From Clostridiales bacterium (GTDB lineage: Bacteria; Bacillota; Clostridia; Saccharofermentanales; Saccharofermentanaceae): a stretch of 53,273 nt of DNA. The stretch lies in contig JAFZLF010000066.1 in assembly GCA_017551625.1 (NCBI GenBank), positions 1 to 53,273 of the forward strand, read 5' to 3'. Made by a program: the position numbers and the translations under genes. The notes beneath the pieces are model-generated. The model had not been told where the DNA came from. It worked only from the letters and a program-made list of their open reading frames with translations, and searched no databases. Each line of letters starts with the position of its first letter. Within the stretch, counting starts at the first letter, position 1. Below are positions 15,469-22,211 of the stretch, piece by piece.

Positions 15469-16860
15469 TTACATCGAGTCTAAATCAAACTCCACGAGGG
15501 CACTCTCTGTCTCATTCGATAGCTTGAGCAAAAACTCCATGGCATAAAGAGGAAATGTGACAAATCCTTCTCCCTCGCCTACATTTGTGTCTGCTAGTTT
15601 TATCGCCGGATGTTCCCCATATTTCTTCGGATTCTTAAGCACATATTTCATACTCGTGACTCGATTGTTAGTTGATTTGCACTCGAGAATAGTGGCGTCT
15701 CCATTGAGCTGGAAAATAAAGTCCAATTCCGGAGATCCGCTCGGCGCATGAAAATAGTAGAGCTTTCTGTCTGACGATACAAAAGCACTCGCAACCATGT
15801 TCTCTGCGACCGCTCCCTTATATGCACTCATATCTCCTCTCAAAACATGAGCCGCTGTCCCCTCTTCCAACATCGACATCAACAATCCCGTATCACAGAC
15901 ATACACTTTGAACTCATCGATGATTTTATTTCCTTCAAGAGGTGCAGATATTTCTCTGATATTGTTCGCCTTACACACCAGACCAACATCAAGCAGATAC
16001 TGCAAGCCGTCAGCTTTCTCAGGAGACTTTCCTCTCACGTCCACCAGACTGTATTGAAATTTTTTATATTCTTTCGCTAATTGTGACGGAATTGAGTCCA
16101 GACATGCTTCCGCACGAAGTTTCAATACCTCGTTGATCCTGTCTTCACCATTAGCATCTATGTATCTCCCAAAATCATCTCGGATCGAAGAGAGAATCAT
16201 TCTTTGTACTTGGCGGATCTGATTCAGATCATGGGTCTCAATAAAGCAGTTCACTGCTTCGGGCATACCTCCCACAATCAGATAAAGCAGATAATGCTTT
16301 CGAAGACTTTCGTGGAGAGCACTCGGAACAGTTTTTCGCGTAGATAAAGATTGCTCCACACGATTCATCACCTCCGGACTCACGCCCACATTTTCCAGAA
16401 ACTCAAAAAATGAAAGCTGATGCATGGTATATCTTTCCTCATACCCGACAGGAATCCCGCGCTTAAACACGTTTCTAAAACCTTTCACACCAAGGAAACT
16501 ACCTGTAGCAATCACATCATATCTTCCGTCCATATCCCAGTATTTCAGAGAGCTTCTCGCATTTGGGCAATCCTGGATCTCATCCAGCACCACAAGCGTT
16601 TCCCCTGGAATAAAACGAACTGTCGTATCCAATGCAGTAATGGAAAGAACCATGTCGTCTACGTCAAAATCATTTTCAAAAACCTGATGCATAGTTTTAT
16701 TCTTTCGAAGATCGATATAGACGACACTTTTGTAGTTTGTCCTTCCAAACTCCATAACCGAAAAAGTCTTTCCTATCTGTCTCAAGCCTTCAACAATAAG
16801 TGGGTGATGCTTACGCTGTTTCCATGACAGCAAATCATTTAATACCTTTCTATTCAGCAC
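15469..16860 (-). CDS. AAA-type ATPase with DUF4143 domain
   Basis: 463 aa ATP-binding protein. N-terminal AAA_14-like domain with Walker A GLRQIGKT (around residue 25), Walker B LVVLDEIQDC (around residue 90) and the sensor segment IATGSFLG. The C-terminal DUF4143 domain carries SPELDFIFQLNGDATILECKS, a PD-(D/E)xK-like nuclease pattern. Biological role is not settled for this family; homologues are sometimes mobile or defence-associated. Starts with GTG at 16860 behind GGGAGGTG. Its base composition looks more AT-rich than its neighbours. The promoter and four phased repeats lie just upstream. It contains AAAAGCACT at 15781. Confidence 0.88.
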   Translation of the reverse strand: MLNRKVLNDLLSWKQRKHHPLIVEGLRQIGKTFSVMEFGRTNYKSVVYIDLRKNKTMHQVFENDFDVDDMVLSITALDTTVRFIPGETLVVLDEIQDCPNARSSLKYWDMDGRYDVIATGSFLGVKGFRNVFKRGIPVGYEERYTMHQLSFFEFLENVGVSPEVMNRVEQSLSTRKTVPSALHESLRKHYLLYLIVGGMPEAVNCFIETHDLNQIRQVQRMILSSIRDDFGRYIDANGEDRINEVLKLRAEACLDSIPSQLAKEYKKFQYSLVDVRGKSPEKADGLQYLLDVGLVCKANNIREISAPLEGNKIIDEFKVYVCDTGLLMSMLEEGTAAHVLRGDMSAYKGAVAENMVASAFVSSDRKLYYFHAPSGSPELDFIFQLNGDATILECKSTNNRVTSMKYVLKNPKKYGEHPAIKLADTNVGEGEGFVTFPLYAMEFLLKLSNETESALVEFDLDSM

Positions 16861-16884
16861 GTTTTCACCTCCCTGTTTATGGTT

Positions 16885-16912
16885 ATTATATCATAGTGTA
16901 GACATTTTTCAA
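16885..16912 (-). promoter_or_regulatory. Promoter of the DUF4143 ATPase
   Basis: On the minus strand -35 TTGAAA (16907-16912), 16 bp, -10 TATAAT (16885-16890). The -35 hexamer is part of the first CTTTGAAAAATG repeat, so whatever binds those repeats would meet RNA polymerase directly. Confidence 0.7.
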
Positions 16913-17013
16913 AGGATTCAGCCTTGTTGTTTAGTCATTTTTGACAGGATTACATTTCAATATGGTCATTTTTCAAAGGATTTCGTCGTGCGGTTCAGGC
17001 ATTTTTCAAAGGT
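16903..17013. repeat. Four phased CTTTGAAAAATG-type direct repeats
   Basis: On the plus strand CATTTTTCAAAGGAT or close variants start at 16903, 16936 (CATTTTTGACAGGAT), 16967 and 17000. The spacing is 33, 31 and 33 bp, about three helical turns, so all sites face one side of the DNA. The leftmost copy overlaps the ATPase -35 box and the rightmost overlaps the stop codon of the upstream methyltransferase gene (17006). They look like operator sites. They are too short and their spacers too few for a CRISPR array. Confidence 0.75.
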
Positions 17014-17635
17014 AATAATCCATGCGGACCAGCGCTTTGCCATTGGGAAGCTCTTCTGAAAAGCGTGGGCCCTTCTTATATCCGATTCCCCTCATCGAAG
17101 CTGCAACCCACATCTCATCGAGTTTGTGGTGGATCTTGTCGAGCCCGTCAAATGCATGGATGTACGGTGAATCCGATACCCAGTTTTTATCATCCCGGTT
17201 GACCTGGATAATGATGGACACGTATTCCGGAAGGATCTGCCGGACCGCCTCGACCAGAGCTGCTTCTCCGATGTATTCGACGATGAGATCGGCGATCAGA
17301 AGATCCGCATTCGGAAGCTGATCCGCTTCCGTGATCACATCGATCTTCAGAAGTTCGAGCACATCTCCCAGGTAGGCGTAACGCTCGGCTGCAGCCTTCA
17401 GATACTCTCCGTTAATATCCACGCCATAGACCTTCTTATACTTTTCAGGGGACACATGCTCGAGTCCGTTCCCTCCGGCAACGCCGAGGATCACGGCCGT
17501 ATCGACCGGATAGTTTTGAAGCTGGCTTCTCATCATGGCATTTAAAGTCTGGAGCTGATTCACCGATTCCAGACTCATGTGGTTTTCGTAGTCCGAAAGT
17601 TTTATCTCGTTCCACGGGTTTGTCGAATTATTCAC
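17006..17635 (-). CDS. Class I SAM-dependent methyltransferase
   Basis: About 209 aa. The start is set at the GTG at 17635 because AGGGGTG lies 7 bases before it and because the decayed paralogue near 21.4 kb begins at the same point (M-S-NPWEEI). An ATG at 17650 is the alternative and would overlap the upstream gene. Motif I is VILGVAGGNGLEHV, then KVYGVDINGEYL and LPNADLLIADLIVEYI, a Rossmann methyltransferase with an unusual GVAGGNG loop. The stop codon lies inside a CTTTGAAAAATG repeat. Coupled to the alpha/beta hydrolase gene, which ends 4 bases upstream of the GTG. Confidence 0.8.
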   Translation of the reverse strand: MNNSTNPWNEIKLSDYENHMSLESVNQLQTLNAMMRSQLQNYPVDTAVILGVAGGNGLEHVSPEKYKKVYGVDINGEYLKAAAERYAYLGDVLELLKIDVITEADQLPNADLLIADLIVEYIGEAALVEAVRQILPEYVSIIIQVNRDDKNWVSDSPYIHAFDGLDKIHHKLDEMWVAASMRGIGYKKGPRFSEELPNGKALVRMDYYL

Positions 17636-17639
17636 GCAA

Positions 17640-18434
17640 TCACCCCTCATCTAGTCCTGAGCTCAACCAAGAAAATAAAAGCGACTCGAAGATCTCCGGC
17701 TGTTCGATCTGAAGATTATGTCCTGCTCTATCTACCGCGCAGTATGTAGCTTTCGGATAGATCTTCATCAGGTCAAACTGATCCTTATACCCGACTTCCG
17801 TATCCTGTTTCGCGGCAACGATCAGCGTCGGAATCGATACCGGATCCATATCATCCACATCAAACGTAAAACTTCCTTCCAGCTGTGAATTCAGATACTT
17901 CCAGTCCGCCCTGGCGAGAGCCGGCATCAGATAATCCCTGTATCTCTCCCATACCGGACGGGTAAGACACACATTCATAAGCGTAAAGCTCTCATAGTCT
18001 TCTTTCGAAAGAGATGCGAGCAGCTCTTCATCACGTTCCACGACCTGAAGCGGCTCGACACGCCCCTGTCTGACTCCGGGGATCACGCACGGAACCAGAA
18101 GGATCAGTTTCTTCACAAGATCACTGTACTTATTCACGAAACCTCTGCTGAGCAGTCCACCATAAGACTGTCCCACCAGAAGGAAGGGTTCTCCGATAAC
18201 CTCCTCGGCAAATCCGTGAAGAATACCCAGAATGTCATCCGAGTTTCGGACATCACCATGCTCGGATCTTCCCATTCCCGGAAGATCAATATAGAATCTC
18301 TTATACCCTATAAGTCTACCGAAGACAGGTTCAAAAGCAGCCTGCATCGTAGTCCTGTCGATGCCCCATCCGTGGATGATCAGGACCGGACTTCCTTCAC
18401 CAATCACTTCATAATCTACAATTCCGTATTTCAC
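17640..18434 (-). CDS. Alpha/beta hydrolase
   Basis: 264 aa. Typical fold and triad: oxyanion segment LIIHGWGIDRT, nucleophile Ser in GQSYGG (GxSxG), Asp in AKQDTEVGYK, and His in DRAGHNLQIEQPE. No signal peptide, so cytoplasmic. Substrate unknown: ester, thioester or lactone are all possible. Starts with GTG at 18434 behind GGTAGGCG. The downstream methyltransferase GTG follows its stop by 4 bases, so the two are co-translated. Confidence 0.88.
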   Translation of the reverse strand: MKYGIVDYEVIGEGSPVLIIHGWGIDRTTMQAAFEPVFGRLIGYKRFYIDLPGMGRSEHGDVRNSDDILGILHGFAEEVIGEPFLLVGQSYGGLLSRGFVNKYSDLVKKLILLVPCVIPGVRQGRVEPLQVVERDEELLASLSKEDYESFTLMNVCLTRPVWERYRDYLMPALARADWKYLNSQLEGSFTFDVDDMDPVSIPTLIVAAKQDTEVGYKDQFDLMKIYPKATYCAVDRAGHNLQIEQPEIFESLLFSWLSSGLDEG

Positions 18435-18481
18435 GCACGCCTACCTTTCAGCAACACTCGCTTAGAAAAGTTCTGTAACTG

Positions 18482-19048
18482 TCACTTTCTGATCGTCCAG
18501 TAGTCTTTGTATGCATAGCGGTCTTCGCCACCGACCAGGAATCTGTCTGATCTGCTAAAGCCGGATTTCTTCGCGGCATCGATCCGTTCCACAGCATAAA
18601 GCGGGATCTTCGTGATGATCTCTTCACAGTCGAGAAGCTCGTATGCCTGCGGAACAAAAAGAGCCAATATCTCCTGGAGTTCTTCGGACTTCTCGTAGTC
18701 AGATCGCACATCCAGACGGAATAGTCCGTCACCGTCAAAATCATCATCCGAAGGCCTATGGAACATCTCGATCGTCCCGATGGCCTGAGAGATTCTCTTG
18801 TCGATGATCGTCAGGCGGACGAACCATCTTCCTTCGTAAGATTCGAGCCAAAACTTGATGGCAGCATCCATCGTCTCCTTTGTGGCGTAATAGAAGTTAT
18901 CTCCATGGCAGTTATCGCTGTTGAAGAACGGAAGCGCCTGCTTATCGCTATACACTTTCAGAAGATCTTCCGAATCTTCCTCTTTCACAAATCTCATCAG
19001 CCATCTTTCATTCTCAAGTACAGGGCACTGTTCGTAAATGTTACTCAT
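18482..19048 (-). CDS. Divergent GNAT acetyltransferase
   Basis: 188 aa. The N-terminal VLENERWLMRFVKEEDSEDLLKVYSDKQ matches the start of RimJ-like acetyltransferases, and AIGTIEMFHR and ITKIPLYAVERIDAAKKSGFSRSDRF fit strand beta4 and the C-terminal GF region. Motif A is degenerate (SDYEKSEELQEI replaces RGxGxG), so acetyl-CoA binding may be weak or lost. GGAGAG site 11 bases before the ATG. Possibly a non-catalytic or specialised family member. Confidence 0.7.
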   Translation of the reverse strand: MSNIYEQCPVLENERWLMRFVKEEDSEDLLKVYSDKQALPFFNSDNCHGDNFYYATKETMDAAIKFWLESYEGRWFVRLTIIDKRISQAIGTIEMFHRPSDDDFDGDGLFRLDVRSDYEKSEELQEILALFVPQAYELLDCEEIITKIPLYAVERIDAAKKSGFSRSDRFLVGGEDRYAYKDYWTIRK

Positions 19049-19067
19049 TTTTGTATTCTCTCCTAAA

Positions 19068-19727
19068 TCAATATTCGTAAGACCGGTTCGTGATCTTCAA
19101 ACCGGCAACGTAGTCGCATCCTTTTTCTTTCACGTTGTTCGGATCCATGGGATAGTGAATGTTATACGAAACACTCTTTTCTCCAAAGCGGTCCGCAAGG
19201 AATTCTTCGTCGACATGTCCTCCAATGATCTCAAGACATATCATGACGTGATCATCCCCGGGAACGATCTCTTTTTCCCAGAGATATCGGCATTCCAGAT
19301 TCATAAAGCATTCTTCCACCATCGGCGCATCTACCCAGGCAGCCTTTTCCACGGACAATCCGGACGCAGAGATCTCATCCGCTTCAAACTGATTGTTCTG
19401 GATCGTCTTCATGCAATCTTTATACTTGTCCGAGGACATGAAATTGATGACCGCTTCTTTCTTCTCATTCAATGTCTGATGCAGGTGTCCGCCTTTTGTA
19501 ACACTGGCCAGCACGGCAAAATAACCGTTCCCGTGATCTGCGCTGGTGAAAGTCGCCCACGACTGCATAGTCGCGTTTGGTTGACCATTGGATTTATATG
19601 TGGTCACAAGGAACATTGGTGTCGGGATCCCCATAACGAATTCTTTCCAGTCGAATCCAAAATTTCTGGAGAATTCCGCATATGTTCCTTGAAGGGAAGC
19701 TGGCATATCCTTATAGTGCTGTTTCAT
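19068..19727 (-). CDS. Flavin reductase-like domain protein
   Basis: 219 aa FMN-binding protein of the flavin reductase/DIM6-NTAB family. The start at 19727 (MKQHYKDMPASLQGTY) has an AAGGAG site 8 bases upstream; the frame is open 29 codons earlier. NATMQSWATFTS and VINFMSSDKYK are the family's FMN-contacting segments, and FMNLECRYLWEKEIVPGDDHVMICLEIIGG matches its central strand region. Proteins of this family reduce flavins or bind FMN in oxidoreductases. It is transcribed divergently from the acetyltransferase gene at 19865. Confidence 0.85.
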   Translation of the reverse strand: MKQHYKDMPASLQGTYAEFSRNFGFDWKEFVMGIPTPMFLVTTYKSNGQPNATMQSWATFTSADHGNGYFAVLASVTKGGHLHQTLNEKKEAVINFMSSDKYKDCMKTIQNNQFEADEISASGLSVEKAAWVDAPMVEECFMNLECRYLWEKEIVPGDDHVMICLEIIGGHVDEEFLADRFGEKSVSYNIHYPMDPNNVKEKGCDYVAGLKITNRSYEY

Positions 19728-19791
19728 TCTTTTTCTCCTTATTTCGTATGTTAATAAGCCCGCAATGCTTGTAAATAGTTCGTTTTCGTTC

Positions 19792-19831
19792 AGTATAGCA
19801 TAGTCTCTTTCCACTGGTTACGTGGTACAAT
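19792..19831. promoter_or_regulatory. Overlapping divergent extended -10 promoters
   Basis: Minus strand: TGCTATACT with -10 at 19792-19797, serving the flavin reductase-like gene. Plus strand: TGGTACAAT with -10 at 19826-19831, serving the acetyltransferase gene at 19865. Neither has a strong -35 box, and the two -10 boxes point away from each other across 28 bp, so the RNA polymerase footprints should compete. Confidence 0.5.
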
Positions 19832-19864
19832 CTGTATCAATAAAACTGACAACGGAGAGGTTTC

Positions 19865-20326
19865 ATGGACAGAAAGATCATCATTGCTCAGCCTAAAGAT
19901 GCAGATATCGTATCTGAGATCACTCAGGTCACGATCAAGACAGTATATCCGAAATACTATCCGGCAGGTGCGGTCGAATTCTTCAGACAGCACCATTCGA
20001 TGGATCGGATCATCGAGAACATTCAAAAAGGATATGTGTATCTTCTTGTCGTTGACGGAAGATCCGTCGGCACGGTAACGATCTCCAAGAACCATATCAA
20101 CAGACTCTTCGTTCTTCCCGACTGTCAGCATCAGGGCTTCGGAAAAGCACTGATGGACTTTGCGGAAGAAAAGATCTTTTCATCCTTCGATACGATCGAA
20201 CTGGATGCGTCTTTTCCTGCCAAAAAAATCTACCTCAAGCGCGGATATACCGAGGTCGAATATAACGTTATCGATGCCGTGAACGGTGATCACTTGTGCT
20301 ATGACGTTATGAGAAAGACCCGCTGA
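19865..20326 (+). CDS. GNAT family N-acetyltransferase
   Basis: 153 aa, one of few plus-strand genes here. Motif A is LPDCQHQGFGKALMDFA (QxxGxGxxL form), preceded by HINRLFVL and followed by IELDASFPAKKIYLKRGY, the complete GNAT core. Substrate unknown. GGAGAGG site 7 bases before the ATG and its own extended -10 promoter. The 3' end overlaps the convergent DUF3795 gene by 20 bases. Contains AAAAGCACT at 20143, here in the K-A-L frame. Confidence 0.9.
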   Translation: MDRKIIIAQPKDADIVSEITQVTIKTVYPKYYPAGAVEFFRQHHSMDRIIENIQKGYVYLLVVDGRSVGTVTISKNHINRLFVLPDCQHQGFGKALMDFAEEKIFSSFDTIELDASFPAKKIYLKRGYTEVEYNVIDAVNGDHLCYDVMRKTR

Positions 20327-20654
20327 TCCCGAGGTTTTCTCTGGCTTCCATATTGTTTCCGAGGACCATGGCCGCCTTCTCACATGTAGCGACTTCACTG
20401 CAGTCGGCACAGGTCTCGTTCTTCTTTTCCGAAGAACAGATCTTGATTGGGCACATGGATTCGCAGAAAGGAAACTTCACGCCCGGAACACGACATCCCG
20501 TGCAGTTGATCATCTCCGGTGTGATCTCGTGTTTGTTCATGACAGACCACTCTTTCGCCACTTTCTGACGAAGCTCATCATCGTTATTTGTCGTTGCGAT
20601 ACGTGCTTCACACTTCTCACAATCGAGTCCGCAGTATGCAATAAAATCATTCAT
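20307..20654 (-). CDS. DUF3795-type cysteine-rich protein
   Basis: 115 aa. The start at 20654 (MNDFIAYCGLDCEKCEAR) is the typical beginning of DUF3795 proteins (YCGLDCxxC) and has GAGAGG 8 bases upstream. It carries about a dozen cysteines in CxxC-like pairs (CTGCRVPG, CESMCPIKIC, CADCSEVATC), indicating metal binding, probably zinc or an iron-sulfur cluster. No function has been assigned to the family. The 3' end overlaps the convergent acetyltransferase gene by 20 bases. Confidence 0.85.
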   Translation of the reverse strand: MNDFIAYCGLDCEKCEARIATTNNDDELRQKVAKEWSVMNKHEITPEMINCTGCRVPGVKFPFCESMCPIKICSSEKKNETCADCSEVATCEKAAMVLGNNMEARENLGISGSFS

Positions 20655-20723
20655 GGCGTATACCTCTCTTATTCGTTCTTGCAAAGAAAACTTCCAGAAG
20701 TATTTCTCTCAGTGCATGATAAT

Positions 20724-20756
20724 ATTGTAGCACATATGTTCGATTTGTGCTACAAT
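20724..20756. promoter_or_regulatory. Palindrome with back-to-back extended -10 promoters
   Basis: ATTGTAGCACA and TGTGCTACAAT form a perfect 11-bp inverted repeat around an 11-base centre. Each arm reads outward as TGCTACAAT, an extended -10 element. The plus-strand box (20751-20756) would start the toxin RNA at about 20763; the minus-strand box (20724-20729) would start the DUF3795 mRNA. The plus-strand arm is followed by a T-run, so a role as a terminator for the convergent acetyltransferase gene is also possible. Confidence 0.5.
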
Positions 20757-20806
20757 TTTTTTGAGCACAGTCTGCTAAATGGGCGGTTGCCTTCTTTTTC
20801 TTTCGC

Positions 20807-20820
20807 GTCCCTTCGGGGAC
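20807..20820 (+). promoter_or_regulatory. UUCG-capped hairpin in the toxin mRNA leader
   Basis: GTCCC-TTCG-GGGAC is a perfect 5-bp stem with a UUCG tetraloop, ending 11 bases before the AAGGAGGG ribosome binding site. Stable leader stem-loops that limit ribosome access are usual in type I toxin mRNAs, so this probably controls translation. Confidence 0.5.
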
Positions 20821-20845
20821 AAACTGGGAAAGGAGGGTTGCGGAT

Positions 20846-20974
20846 ATGACAGATTTTGAGATTCTTTCTTTGATGATTGCTACAATCGGATTAGTTGTTT
20901 CTTTGATAGGATTGTTATTGAAACTATTTGCATCCCTGATAAAGTTCTTTGACGGACGATATCGGCGCAAATGA
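20846..20974 (+). CDS. Putative holin-like toxin (Hol_Tox family, type I TA)
   Basis: 42-residue protein too small for routine gene calling. It starts MTDFEILSLMIATIGLVV, matching the (M)..fE.lsLMi pattern of the holin-like toxin family (PF16935), continues with one hydrophobic membrane helix (residues 11-30) and ends in a basic tail FFDGRYRRK. Strong AAGGAGGG site 8 bases upstream. Proteins of this type insert in the membrane and are toxic when overproduced; they are held in check by an antisense RNA. The inverted repeat, leader hairpin, 3' hairpin and convergent promoter around it support that organisation. Not shown experimentally here. Confidence 0.8.
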   Translation: MTDFEILSLMIATIGLVVSLIGLLLKLFASLIKFFDGRYRRK

Positions 20975-21056
20975 AAACCTACCCCATTGACATTGGACCG
21001 TCTGAGGTAGGTTAATAACCACTAAAGGCAACCGTCCTTGCGGACTGTGCTTTCTT
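20970..21056 (-). ncRNA. Predicted antisense RNA antitoxin to the holin-like toxin
   Basis: A consensus minus-strand promoter (-35 TTGACG, 17 bp, -10 TAGAAT at 21063-21068) points at the 3' end of the toxin gene. The expected start is near 21056, and a hairpin at 20976-21013 followed by TTTTCATTT would end the RNA after about 85 nucleotides, covering the toxin 3' untranslated region and its last codon. This convergent arrangement is that of Fst and TxpA-type type I systems. The ends are estimates. Confidence 0.6.
20976..21013. terminator. Bidirectional hairpin shared by toxin and antisense RNAs
   Basis: AACCTACC (20976-20983) and GGTAGGTT (21006-21013) form a perfect 8-bp stem around 22 bases. 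On the minus strand it is followed by TTTTCATTT; on the plus strand the T-tract is poor (TTAATAACC), so toxin transcripts may run on to the T-rich stretch near 21051-21062. Confidence 0.6.
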
Positions 21057-21062
21057 GTTTTT

Positions 21063-21091
21063 ATTCTAGCACCGGAAGAAATAGTCGTCAA
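21063..21091 (-). promoter_or_regulatory. Promoter of the antisense RNA
   Basis: -35 TTGACG (21086-21091), exactly 17 bp, -10 TAGAAT (21063-21068) on the minus strand. The -35 box overlaps the stop codon of the methyltransferase pseudogene. It is the best promoter in this stretch and has no coding gene downstream on its strand, which argues for a small RNA. Confidence 0.7.
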
Positions 21092-21433
21092 ACAATAGAA
21101 AAGTCCAGTCTCAGGAGCGCCTTGCCATTGGGAAGCGGTTCGGAATGCTTCATACCCTTCTTATAACCGAGACCTGTCATCCATGTTGGAAACCAGTCGG
21201 GATCCAGTTCATGGGGATCTGATTCAGTCCATCAAATCCTTCTTATACTTTTCCGGACGGATATGTTCGAGACCGTTTCCTCCTGCGATGCCAAGAATCA
21301 TGACCGTGTCCACAGCGTGATCTTCGAACTGCTTTTTCATCATTGCATTCAGAGTCTGGAGCTGATTTACAGACTCCAGGCTCATGTGATTCTCGTAGTC
21401 ATCCAGATTGATTTCTTCCCAGGGATTGCTCAT
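21088..21433 (-). pseudogene. Decayed methyltransferase paralogue
   Basis: The first about 68 codons (MSNPWEEINLDDYENHMSLE, then VMILGIAGGNGLEH and PEKYKK) are very close to the methyltransferase at 17006-17635. About 90 residues are then missing: the sequence jumps from PEKYKK to FDGLNQIP in another frame, then shifts again to a C-terminus containing GYKKG and LPNGKALLRLDF. The intact gene has the same blocks GYKKG and LPNGKALVRMDYYL at its end. An internal deletion plus at least two frame changes make it non-functional. Its 3' end carries the -35 box of the antisense RNA. Confidence 0.85.
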
Positions 21434-21451
21434 ACTTTCCACCTTTTCCGG

Positions 21452-22141
21452 TTATTCCAGATCACACAAAAATCCGGCATAAGGGAACTGATAAAGAAGT
21501 GCCTTATTGCCGAAAAACTCGACTTCCTTCCCGGAGGCCGTGCCGGCTTTTACCTCATTGGCACCATCGCAAAGCTGCTCAATCAGTTCTTTTTCCACCG
21601 GGAAAGAACCGTGCATCGGATAGATCTCGTCAAACTTATCCGCGTACTCAGAAAGATGACCGAGGCTCTCGATAAACTTGTCCAGATTTCTCATCGGTCC
21701 GAACATGAAGATATGACCATCCTGCACAGTGTCGCCGCTGACCAGAACTCTGTTCTTCTCGTCGAGGATCGCGATGCTTCCCGGCGTATGTCCGGGGATA
21801 TCAATAATGCGGAGCACCCGGTCGCCAAGGTCGATGATGTCGCCTTCCTTTACCGGCAGGATCGTGCCCTGCCCCTTGAAATTCCTGTAATTTTCTTCTT
21901 CATTCGGAGACATATAAAACTCGGGAAAAGCACTGTTTCCCGAAATGTGATCCGGATCTGCGTGGGTGTTGATGAGAACGATCGGAAGATCCGTGATCCT
22001 TTCGGCGATTTCTTTTGCATCCGGAGTATTCATCCCCGTATCGATGAGCGCGGCTTTTTCCGTGCCGCAGAACAGAAGAAATCTCACTCCGCCATCCTCA
22101 ATTCTCCAGGTATTGTCATTGATTTTGATCGCGTCTGCCAT
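21452..22141 (-). CDS. Metallo-beta-lactamase-fold hydrolase
   Basis: 229 aa. The start at 22141 (MADAIKINDNTWRIEDGG) has a GGAGGAG site 7 bases upstream. Metal-binding motif THADPDHISGN (HxDxDH variant with Ala: HADPDH), then IDIPGHTPGSIAILD (His ligand), VSGDTVQDGHIF (bridging Asp) and a C-terminal YPMHGSFPV (last His). A generic MBL-fold hydrolase, glyoxalase II- or lactonase-like; not a class B beta-lactamase by length and context. A second, different MBL gene follows upstream. Contains AAAAGCACT at 21926. Confidence 0.88.
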   Translation of the reverse strand: MADAIKINDNTWRIEDGGVRFLLFCGTEKAALIDTGMNTPDAKEIAERITDLPIVLINTHADPDHISGNSAFPEFYMSPNEEENYRNFKGQGTILPVKEGDIIDLGDRVLRIIDIPGHTPGSIAILDEKNRVLVSGDTVQDGHIFMFGPMRNLDKFIESLGHLSEYADKFDEIYPMHGSFPVEKELIEQLCDGANEVKAGTASGKEVEFFGNKALLYQFPYAGFLCDLE

Positions 22142-22211
22142 AGTTCTCTCCTCCTGCCTCTCATGTTTTCTCATCTTTCTTTTTCAGAATCGGTTATTCG
22201 TAAAGACCTGC

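Larger units (their letters stand above)
20764..21051. repeat. Inverted repeat flanking the holin-like toxin gene
   Basis: The left arm (20764-20793) contains AGCACAGTC and CGGTTGCCTT; the right arm (21025-21051) contains their complements AAGGCAACCG and GACTGTGCT with similar spacing. In the toxin mRNA the arms could pair and close the 5' end on the 3' end. Because they are inverted, the antisense RNA predicted from the right side would begin with the same sequence as the toxin mRNA. Confidence 0.7.

Noticed and set aside
16903..17013. CRISPR array
   Set aside because: The repeats are only about 14-16 bp, one copy is degenerate, they contain no dyad, and the last overlaps a coding stop. No cas genes are near.
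20724..20762. Plain intrinsic terminator
   Set aside because: The hairpin is followed by T7, so it could end the convergent acetyltransferase transcript, but its arms read as extended -10 boxes facing outward and the toxin RNA needs a start there; a promoter role is preferred while termination stays possible.
20647..20970. 107-codon minus-strand frame over the toxin gene
   Set aside because: No ribosome binding site or domain; the plus-strand Hol_Tox ORF with AAGGAGGG explains the region.
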